Below, one piece after another: positions 8,660-15,308 of a DNA stretch of 15,308 nucleotides (positions within the stretch are counted from its first letter, which is position 1; each line of letters starts with the position of its first letter). Below the pieces are notes generated by a model. That model was not told the origin of the DNA. It was given only the letters and a program-made list of their open reading frames with translations, and ran no database searches. Origin of the DNA: Porogramme epimiltina (lineage: Eukaryota; Basidiomycota; Agaricomycetes; Polyporales; Polyporaceae); assembly GCA_900155495.1 (NCBI GenBank), contig FTLJ01001021.1, positions 1 to 15,308 on the forward strand, given 5' to 3'. Made by a program: the position numbers and the translations under genes.

Positions 8660-9281
8660 GGCGCAACTGCCAGGATGGCCCTCGAGGGCTTCGACCAGCG
8701 CCCGCACCTCGACACGCTCCCGGGCGCCCGCCTTCTGATCGCTCGGCGAATGATCGTCTCCCGCCTCCAGAGCGGCCCGTTTACCCGACTCCGCCCTCTT
8801 CGGGCTTCCGACCCGCCTTCCATGAAGCTCCCTCCTTTGCTACAAGGGCTTTCCGTTCAAAACCACCATGCCTCTCGTTGAGAGTCCTCAGAGCGTTGTT
8901 TTCCTAGACACTATCATAGACGCACGCCAACGGAAGTTCTATCAACAAGTGTCTCCGGCGCCACTGACCTGAAATCCCGGGTCCCACTCAACGCCACCTC
9001 CGCCCATCATCTTTTTCCATTTTCTCCGAGCACCACGCTAGCGCTTGGCGACCGCCGCGCGCGTACACCCCACCACCCCCACCTCCCTCCTCCGTCACGC
9101 GCGGATGCCCACCCGCGCAAACCGCTCGCCTGTGCGCCCCCGGCGTCCGTGTCGGTGCCCAATATTAAATTCCATCAATCCCGCCCAGGGCGCGCGCCAG
9201 CCTAATCTTGCGCGCGTATCTCCCGGTACTCCCGCTAGCCGTCTTGATGCGTCGGGGGCCCCGACCCTTGCGACGGACCTG
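8660..9281. other. Intergenic, no gene seen
   Basis: This lies upstream of the DUF6534 gene and ends at the left target-site duplication of the Mutator-like element. It is C-rich on the plus strand, especially 8990-9150. Open frames are proline and arginine-rich and show no family motif or splice pattern. It may hold distal promoter sequence of the DUF6534 gene. Confidence 0.5.
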
Positions 9282-9290
9282 GAGTTCATC
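9282..9290. repeat. 9-bp target-site duplication, left (GAGTTCATC)
   Basis: GAGTTCATC directly precedes the left inverted terminus TAGTCTCGTTCCC and recurs exactly at 10519-10527 after the right terminus. Nine-bp duplications are typical of Mutator-like elements. Confidence 0.75.
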
Positions 9291-9307
9291 TAGTCTCGTT
9301 CCCATCC

Positions 9308-9477
9308 GTTCTACAGGTCTCTCGCACTGTGCGCTCACTCGCCACTCCGGTCGAGGCCTCCACAAGGCAGGGGCGGGCGGAGGTTGAATATATTGATACG
9401 CGGAGGATGTGCAAGGATCGGTGGATCTCATTTTTGATGAACTTTTGTGAGCGCCCGTGCAGAGAGACCTGTAGAAC
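9308..9477. mobile_element. Nested 170-bp foldback insertion (MITE-like)
   Basis: GTTCTACAGGTCTCTC at the left is exactly inverted at the right (GAGAGACCTGTAGAAC), with partial pairing continuing to GCGCTCAC/GTGAGCGC. It lies within the left inverted repeat of the Mutator-like element. The right arm has a shorter unrelated filler at the matching place (about 10463-10497), itself an imperfect hairpin. No clear target-site duplication separates it from its host, so it may be an internal foldback rather than a separate insertion. Confidence 0.6.
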
Positions 9478-9802
9478 GTCTGGCGCATTTCGGGCTCGGC
9501 AAGGGGGTTCGTGACTTCGGGGTCACATCGGGTCACCCGGGCCCATCGGTGGTGACCCCGAGTAACGCGTCGCGCCCTAGGCATGCTATCCTAACACCCA
9601 TACATGCATGCGCGCGCGACCACGCGAAAGCATGCCGCCCTCTAGCTGACGAAAATATGAGCAACTACTCTATTATAATGAACGGACACAACGTGTGGAT
9701 ACATCAAATGACTCTCGCAGTCGCGTCAGGTTAAGTACACCAATGTTAGTCGCAGGCGCGGGGCCGCGTGCGTACAGGCGAGGCGTCAAGGCTTCATGCG
9801 GC

Positions 9803-10150
9803 GATGAACTCGAGTACCTCAAGTCGCTCGTCGCGCAGCTGAACGACAAGATCCACTCACTCGAGTCGAAGGTGAAGGGGTCCGTGCTCGCACCCAAGAC
9901 GCCAGTGCAACAGCTCCGGGCAATCCCCGTCGGCCCCTGGTGCAGGTGCGTCCCTTACACCCGCACGTAGCGCAGCCGAGTGGCTGACCGCGCGCGGACG
10001 CGTGCGGTGTCTCGAACCCCAAGCAAGGGCGCGCAGGCGGCGCGAACCCGCAATTAGTTCCGCGTATGGCGCCTCGCGACGGGCGACATGCTACGCGACT
10101 AGGTCTCGCGCAAGACGCGGCGAAGAAGGTCATGGACGCCCGCAGCCTCC
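9803..10150 (+). pseudogene. Adenylate kinase (Adk1-type) pseudogene fragment
   Basis: Working adenylate kinase interconverts ATP, ADP and AMP. Here only broken pieces remain. From 9803 the frame reads GDELEYLKSLVAQLNDK then IHSLESKVKG, the N-terminal extension found in fungal Adk1. PKTPVQQLRAI follows, then GP where GPPGAGKGTQ should start. The P-loop is destroyed by a short deletion at about 9931-9937. A decayed intron follows (donor GTGCGT at 9946, acceptor near 10022). Then come KGAQAARTRN, a stop, FRVWRLATGDMLRD, another stop, VSRKT, a frameshift and AKKVMDA. The AMP-binding motif ATGDMLRD is recognisable. Nothing beyond about residue 75 of the enzyme is present. The retained intron shows DNA-level capture, not a retroposed cDNA. 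It sits inside the Mutator-like element. Confidence 0.85.
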
Positions 10151-10518
10151 CCCAGTGTCCATCGCGCGTGGCTCGCTGGAACAGGGCGCGAGCGTCCGTT
10201 GCTCTCCGCGTGAAGCTCGGCGACATGTTAACTGGCGCGCGGGGTTTCTTTGCAGGCTTCAAAACGTTTCTTCTTTGCGCTGCATTGACTTGCGGCAAAA
10301 AGACCTGTCTATTACTTGGTCCCCTCAAAGCTACGGGCTCGCGACCCTCCGAAGCGCAGGACGCGTTCCTGCGGGGGAGCGCCCATATTGCTTAGTCAAT
10401 CCACGTGCTGTGACCATCAGTCACGAATCCCCTTGCCGAGCCCGAAATGCGCCAGACGTTCTGGCGGTACGAGCGACTGTCCTCGTATTAAGCGCCAGGA
10501 CGGATGGGTACGAGACTA

Positions 10519-10527
10519 GAGTTCATC
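10519..10527. repeat. 9-bp target-site duplication, right (GAGTTCATC)
   Basis: This is an exact copy of 9282-9290, placed immediately after the right terminus ...ACGAGACTA. Confidence 0.75.
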
Positions 10528-10821
10528 TGATCTGAGAGCCACCCGTCCGTGTTGACAATGTGTTCGTTGCCGACGCGCTCACTATTCTCGGCCACGTCGA
10601 CTACTGCCTGTGGAGTGAACAGATGCTGAATGCTGACCTGTGGGCTGGGGCTGATTCTCTCGCTTCTCTCCCCTGTGCTTTGGGTGCGGTGAAGCCTTCC
10701 ATCCATCGTTTCGCGATCGGTCGCGTGGTACGTGGTACGATCGACTCGGAGTCGTCACAGCTTCCACTTCCTTCCACAATCCCGCAACGTTGAAATCGGC
10801 AAGTGCTATTAATATAGAGGG
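10528..10821. other. Spacer, no gene seen
   Basis: This lies between the Mutator-like element and the tandem array. Open frames on both strands are short and lack family motifs. I see no repeat shared with other parts of the window. Confidence 0.45.
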
Positions 10822-12035
10822 TATCTGCAAACACTGCCTTACCCTTGTTCATAACAGCGAACCCCTGGTCGTTCCTTTCCACCTTTCCGTGCGAACACGC
10901 GGGGGATCGATGCGCGCCGGGCATCAACACAATTCGGTCGTGGAGGGCCAATGGCTGTATCTCCATCTCCAGGTGGGCATTACAACGCCAGGATGGTCAC
11001 CCGCTCGAAGTGTCTCCATTGTCATTTCCTTGTTCCGCCGTGCCTCCTCTATTCAATTTATCACAAAGCTTCATGCAATATGAACAATGGCTGCGCGGGA
11101 GTACAGGGGAGAGTCAGTATGGACACGCGCCTTCTCCCAAATCAGAGCTTGTTTAATCTGACAAGTTCATCTGTAAACACCGCCTACCCCTTGCTTACAA
11201 CGGTGAATTTTCGGGCAACTCTTTCCACAAGCTTCCGTACCTGCGCCGGCTATCACAACACGGCTCGGTCGTGGGGGGCCAGTGACTAGCTCACCTTCTC
11301 CAGGCCGACAATACAATGCCTGGCGAGTCTCCCGCTGGAAGCGTCTCCGTTTTTGTTCGTCATACCGTACCTCCTCCATCCAATCTATTACGAAGCTCCG
11401 TACAGTACGAACAGTGGCCGCACGGGAGTACAGCGGGGAGGCGGTAGGACGCGCGCCTTCTCCCGAGTCAGAAATTGTTCAATCTGACAAGTACCCTCCT
11501 CCCAACAGATCGGTGACCGCACGAAAGTGCTCTTCGGTTCCTGCTTATCGCCTCCAGCCCCGCCGGGGAAAGAACCCCAGGCCTATCACGATATACCTTT
11601 TGGCTGGTCCTGGTGGTGCGCATGTCACAAGTTCCCCGCATACGTTACATTTCAAAGTTTATGTATCCCTACCATCAACATCCGTCTACCTTCAAGCCTC
11701 AATCCCTGCACCTATTACAAGAGCGCGCAACACGCGTCCTAGGCGTACACGCCGCAAAGTACAGCCGGTGGCGGTATGAACCCAAACCTTCCCCCGAGTC
11801 AGAGCTTGTTTAATCTAACAAGTACTTTCCCTCCCGACAGATCGGCGACCGCACGAAAGTGCTTTTCGGCCCCTGCTCATCACCTCCAGACCCGCCGGTG
11901 AAAGAACCCCAAGCCTGTTACAATGTGCGCTTTGGCGGGTTCGGGCGGTGCGCACGTCAGAAACTTCTCCGCCTGCGCTACGTTCCAAAATCGCCGTATC
12001 CCCGCCGCACACTGCCGTCCAACCGTCAATCCCCG
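10822..12035 (+). repeat. Degenerate tandem array, period about 330 bp
   Basis: The phrase (A/G)(A/G)TCAGA...TTGTT(T/C)AATCT(G/A)ACAAGT recurs at about 11140, 11466 and 11797, giving periods of about 326 and 331 bp. Other marks repeat too: ATCTG(C/T)AAACAC(T/C)GCCT at 10822 and 11169; CGGTCGTGG(A/G)GGGCCA near 10937 and 11266; GACCGCACGAAAGTGCT at about 11515 and 11847; and AAAGAACCCCA(G/A)GCC near 11570 and 11901. Three to four units are visible and clearly diverged. No frame is shared. The last unit runs into repeat R, so the array may be an expanded end of that repeat. Confidence 0.7.
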
Positions 12036-12865
12036 CGCCCGCTACGACGGCGCACAACACATGTCCCCAGCGTACACACCGTAATAGCTCACCCTGTCCA
12101 CGTCCCCTCGACGTCGTTCGAACGTCACGACCGCATCCGGTCACTCATAAGCCGCACTGCCCCCGACAAACGGACACGACAACTCTCGCTGGACAGCGGA
12201 GGGGTAATTCCTAGCGTGCGACGCGCGCACGTCTAGTGCCTGATTGACTTTCTGCCCCACTCAAACGCGCTGTCAGCCCATGGGCGTCTCTGTCGTCCCA
12301 ACAAACTTAAGCCCTGAGCGGCCTACTTACGCCTTGCCGGCGTCCCAGGCCTCCCCCTTACAACAAACCGTAATCCTAGCTTTCAGTAGGCGCACTGCGC
12401 GGATTATCCGCATGAGAGGAGATAGTTCTCTTCCCGGGGGCGAAGGATCTTTGAACCCCGGCGGCGCATTCCCACCCAAGCCGTCCGCCGGCCATATGGT
12501 CATGTTGTGGAATCCCCGAGCGCACCGAAAACGGAGGCCTTAATGCCTCACACGTCTTCTGACTACCCGCGCGAGTCCCGAGCAAGTCAGGCCCTTTGCC
12601 CCGCGAGAGCGCATTAATGGCGCGTCCGGCGTACAAGGGCTTGGGTGGCGCTTCTGCGCCCTGCGCCCCGCAGTGATGCGCCGCTTGCAGATGCACGAGG
12701 CGTACTTCTGGTTCTCCCGTCCTTAGATATGTCCATAAGTCACGGTGTTTCTAACAATCGGGATGTGGTTCTGCGCGTGTACTAGAGTCGATGGATGTTT
12801 GGGCGCGACTATACAAGCGCGATCTATGTTGTAATTAGGTGGGCCATCTGTCCGTTCTGCATTAT
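12030..12865 (+). repeat. Dispersed repeat R, right copy, with a 231-bp insertion
   Basis: This aligns with the minus strand of 3399-4000 block by block in the same order. Alignment breaks after CCCCGCGAG at 12607 and resumes at GTGGGCCATCTGT at 12839. The left copy reads straight through CCCCGCGAGTGGGCCATC, so 12608-12838 is extra sequence here or was lost on the left. I see no clear inverted ends on that insert. There is no convincing coding frame. Confidence 0.7.
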
Positions 12866-13795
12866 CTGTGAGGTTCGATGTTTCAGGTTTAGGGCCGCAG
12901 AAGATTTCAGCTCGTAATTGGATGAGGGAGTCGATAATTGGCTGGACCCGTGCGTGACATCGCTGAAGCGTTCGCTCGAGGAATGCGTATTCACCTCTTG
13001 AGTTCCTTCTCCGATAATTGTTGCCTCAACTGTTCTTACTTCTGCGGTACAGGTTGGCTGTGGACAGCGTTGTCTATTCGTTCACCGCCATCGCACGGTG
13101 TCCCCGAGGTCACCGCCATAGCACTCCCATGCAACCAGAGAGGTCCTCATGCGATCTATACCGGCGAAGTGATTGGCACCAGGTGTACACCCTCGGACAA
13201 CTTGGCTTTACGCACCAAAGATGCGGCGTCGCCGACGAGGCCCCTCAAGCTGTGCACGATGGGCCAGTAGCGTGGAGTCAAATTGGCCTCATGTAGATAT
13301 TATGATTGTACACGTTCACTGGCCTCTCGTGACATATTATCTATCAGGTGAAACCATGGAGTGAGCGCAAGAATAGGTAGTGACGATAAGTGAGCACGCA
13401 GTGCCCGGCAGCGCTGTCGCGGTCACGTGCTACGACCTGCTACAAAGTTACGTAATCCTCATCGTCCACGACGCGACTCATTCCCTCGACTCCGACTGTA
13501 GTCTCTGCTCTTGGGCTTGCGTCGTTGCTCGCTGCATACTCAAAAATGCACCGGAAGTTGTTTATATTTCATGCCTTCACGCTTACTGGCCTCATGCATC
13601 GACAATACTCACCCGATATCGCCTGGGACACAATACTGGGCAACCTCTCACCGGACGTCGCGAGTGTAATCTCAAGGAAACAACACGGCGCATAAACTCC
13701 AAGTTTCTCAATACGTTCCACGGGGAGTAAGGAAGCTTAGGTCATGCAGCCCACATAGGTGCATTCATACTCGAAGTGGCTGTTCAACACTCTGA
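12866..13795. other. Unassigned stretch between repeat R and the right coiled-coil gene
   Basis: This occupies the place held by the terpene synthase in the left arm, but I see no trace of terpene synthase motifs. Plus-strand open frames at 12938-13270 and 13380-13730 have no recognisable domain, hydrophobic pattern or matching splice sites. They may be chance, or eroded remains of something unrelated. Confidence 0.4.
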
Positions 13796-14002
13796 TACGA
13801 GTATGTCACTTTTCCCTTCCAGATTAACGTCAGCCGCTCACCCTCGCATCGCAGTCAGCCTCTCCGCCAGCCTCTCTGTTATCCACCTCAAAGTCATGAC
13901 ACTCCAACGCACGCTGCTCGAGTCTTCGGTCTTTGCACTCCTACCATTGCACACCACTCGCCCAACAAGCGATACTTGCAACTCCTCGCCCCATCCCCCG
14001 CA
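13796..14002 (+). other. Conserved 5' flank of the right coiled-coil gene
   Basis: This aligns with the left flank 1307-1510. An offset open frame starts at ATG 13803 and reads FALLPLHTTRPTSD as on the left. A pyrimidine tract ending in CCAG at 13820-13824 resembles a splice acceptor. It may be 5' UTR or an unresolved first exon. Confidence 0.4.
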
Positions 14003-15308
14003 ATGTACTTCCAACCCAACATCTTCGCACTCCTCCCTCTTCCTCCGCCAGACTGGCCCAACATAGTCGTCTTAGGCGTCCCTGCACTCGGTATTATCGT
14101 CCTCGTCTCTATGGTATTCCTCTTCGCGAACTCCTTCCTCATCAGACCGGCTTCCCCTATCGTCATCGGCACTATCGGCATCCGTCTCCCGGCCCTCCCC
14201 TCCGTCTCGTGGATCCAGCTCCTTACGGTCCTCGCGCTGTCAACCGCTCTATTACGATGGCGCTCGGACTGGATACAGCTTCAAGAGGGATTGGTGCAGG
14301 CTCAGGCAGAGCGAGATGAGGTTGTCGCGCGTCTGGCTGCCTTGCGTGAACAGCAGGTGGCGGACAACAAGCAGCGCGATGCGGAGAATCAAGCCGAGAT
14401 CGCTCGTCTGGTGGACGAGCGCGACGCGGCCATGGATTCCGACACGGAGAAGAGCGTCTTGCTGGTCGAGCAAGCTGGGATGATCGCACGGGTGGAGGCG
14501 GAGAAGCAGGACATGGAGGAGCGAGCACAGGTGCGTCGGGCAAATTCCCTCTAAGACGCTATGAGCTAATGTTAGAGCATGTAGCGGAACTCGGCGGCGC
14601 TCAAGGTACGGCTCGTGAAGGTCGAGGCTGATTACCGGGCCGAGATCGCGCAGCTCAAGGAGGCACATGAAGCTACCGTCTCGTCGTTGGAAGCTCATCT
14701 GGAAGTCGCGATATCCAGTCAATGTGGATCTTGTGCGGCGAAGGATGAGGACATCGAGCAACTGCGGGTGGGAATGAAGGAGATCAAGGAGCACGCCGAG
14801 GTGAGCATCTCGTCTGTTTCGACGGAGACCAGCGGCTGACGTTCTTCGAGAACGACAAGCGGACCCTCAACGCCGAGAAGGACGCTCTTATGTGCAACCT
14901 CGCGGCCAGTCGAGCGGAGACTACAGCTCAGCAAGCCGCGAACGAGGAGCTCAAGGACAAGCATTTTGACGAGACCACCTCCCTTCACGCGCGCATCCAC
15001 GCTGCCGAGTTCAACGAGGACGTGCAACGCACTCGAGCGGAGGACACGGAAATGCGCCTTGAAGAGGCGACTGCATCCCACGCATCGGAGATACGAGCAA
15101 TCTCTACAACACTCGATCAGCTTCGCGGTGACCTCGACGCGGCGCACGCCAACGGCGCCAGCGACAAGCTCTTACTCGAGACGCTGGAGCGCGACCTGTG
15201 CGCGAGTCGGGCGGAGGTTGCGGCCGGGCTCGTCGTGAACACGAAGCTCCGAGAGAAGTACGCTACTCTTCAAGCTCACGCCAGCGCGGTAGAGGCCGAC
15301 CGTGACGC
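14003..15308 (+). CDS. Membrane-anchored coiled-coil protein, right copy (3' partial)
   Basis: This is the mirror paralogue of 1-1306. Exons are 14003-14530, 14585-14800 and 14851-15308, identical in length to the left copy, with introns of 54 and 50 nt in the same phase. It starts MYFQPNIFALLP with a transmembrane helix near residues 20-46 (NIVVLGVPALGIIVLVSMVF). Further hydrophobic stretches (IVIGTIGI and QLLTVLALSTALL) precede a long heptad-like coiled coil to the edge, at least 400 aa. The CGSC pair is conserved. The third exon has no internal stop. Family and function are unknown. Introns and the 5' flank differ from the left copy more than the exons do, which suggests that both copies are maintained as protein-coding genes. 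This does not prove expression. Confidence 0.75.

Larger units (their letters stand above)
9291..10518. mobile_element. Pack-MULE-like element carrying an adenylate kinase fragment
   Basis: The 1,228-bp unit starts TAGTCTCGTTCCCATCCG. Its right end, reverse-complemented, starts TAGTCTCGTACCCATCCG. Both arms then share GTCTGGCGCATTTCGGGCTC and GGCAAGGGG...TTCGTGAC, giving inverted repeats of roughly 100 bp apart from differing inserts. Perfect 9-bp direct repeats flank it. Long inverted repeats, a 9-bp duplication, a captured host gene piece and no transposase are together characteristic of Pack-MULEs. Superfamily assignment is inference from these structural traits; no MURA-like transposase is present. 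Confidence 0.7.
13796..15308. repeat. Inverted segmental duplication, right arm
   Basis: Partner of 1-1510 in opposite orientation, with the same gene and exon map. Repeat R is also mirrored further inside, so the duplicated block was originally larger than these arms. Confidence 0.9.

Noticed and set aside
10230..10400. Continuation of adenylate kinase after the fragment
   Set aside because: A GDML-like peptide appears near 10222, but the surrounding residues do not fit the enzyme.
12938..13730. Plus-strand frames of 110 and 116 aa as genes
   Set aside because: They have no recognisable motif, no consistent splice signals and no conservation in the mirror arm.
12866..13795. A decayed second terpene synthase in the right arm
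   Set aside because: I looked for the NSE, RY and N-terminal motifs in all plus-strand frames and found none.

Overview
The window looks like nuclear DNA of a filamentous basidiomycete, probably an agaricomycete. Coding regions are cut by many 50-80 nt introns with GTRNGY donors. There is an intact sesquiterpene synthase of the basidiomycete type, a DUF6534 seven-helix membrane protein (a family expanded in mushrooms), and a decayed eukaryotic adenylate kinase copy. No bacterial operon, tRNA, rRNA or CRISPR array was seen.

Layout: (1) 1-1510, minus strand: a membrane-anchored coiled-coil gene running off the left edge. (2) 2049-3264, minus: a complete three-exon terpene synthase, 365 aa once spliced, with a GC-AG intron inside its catalytic NSE motif. 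(3) 3399-4000: a diverged dispersed repeat (R). (4) 4183-5674: a hAT-like non-autonomous DNA transposon with an 8-bp target-site duplication. (5) 5683-6329: no gene seen. (6) 6330-8519, minus: a complete DUF6534 seven-helix gene that I rebuilt as 18 small exons and 318 aa. (7) 9291-10518: a Mutator-like element with a 9-bp target-site duplication, carrying a broken adenylate kinase fragment (Pack-MULE-like). (8) About 10822-12035: a degenerate tandem array of about 330-bp units. It leads into a second copy of R (12030-12865) in the opposite orientation. (9) 12866-13795: no recognisable gene. (10) 14003-15308, plus: a second copy of the coiled-coil gene running off the right edge.

The main architectural signal is mirror symmetry. 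The two window ends are near-perfect reverse complements, and the coiled-coil gene and repeat R occur on both sides in mirrored order. This reads as an old inverted segmental duplication whose arms differ: only the left arm holds the terpene synthase. The unique centre has collected transposons around the DUF6534 gene. The terpene synthase acts in secondary metabolism (farnesyl diphosphate to a sesquiterpene). The DUF6534 protein has no established function, and nothing in the sequence proves that the two work together. All exon maps come from reading splice signals and keeping family motifs in frame; they are not backed by transcript data.
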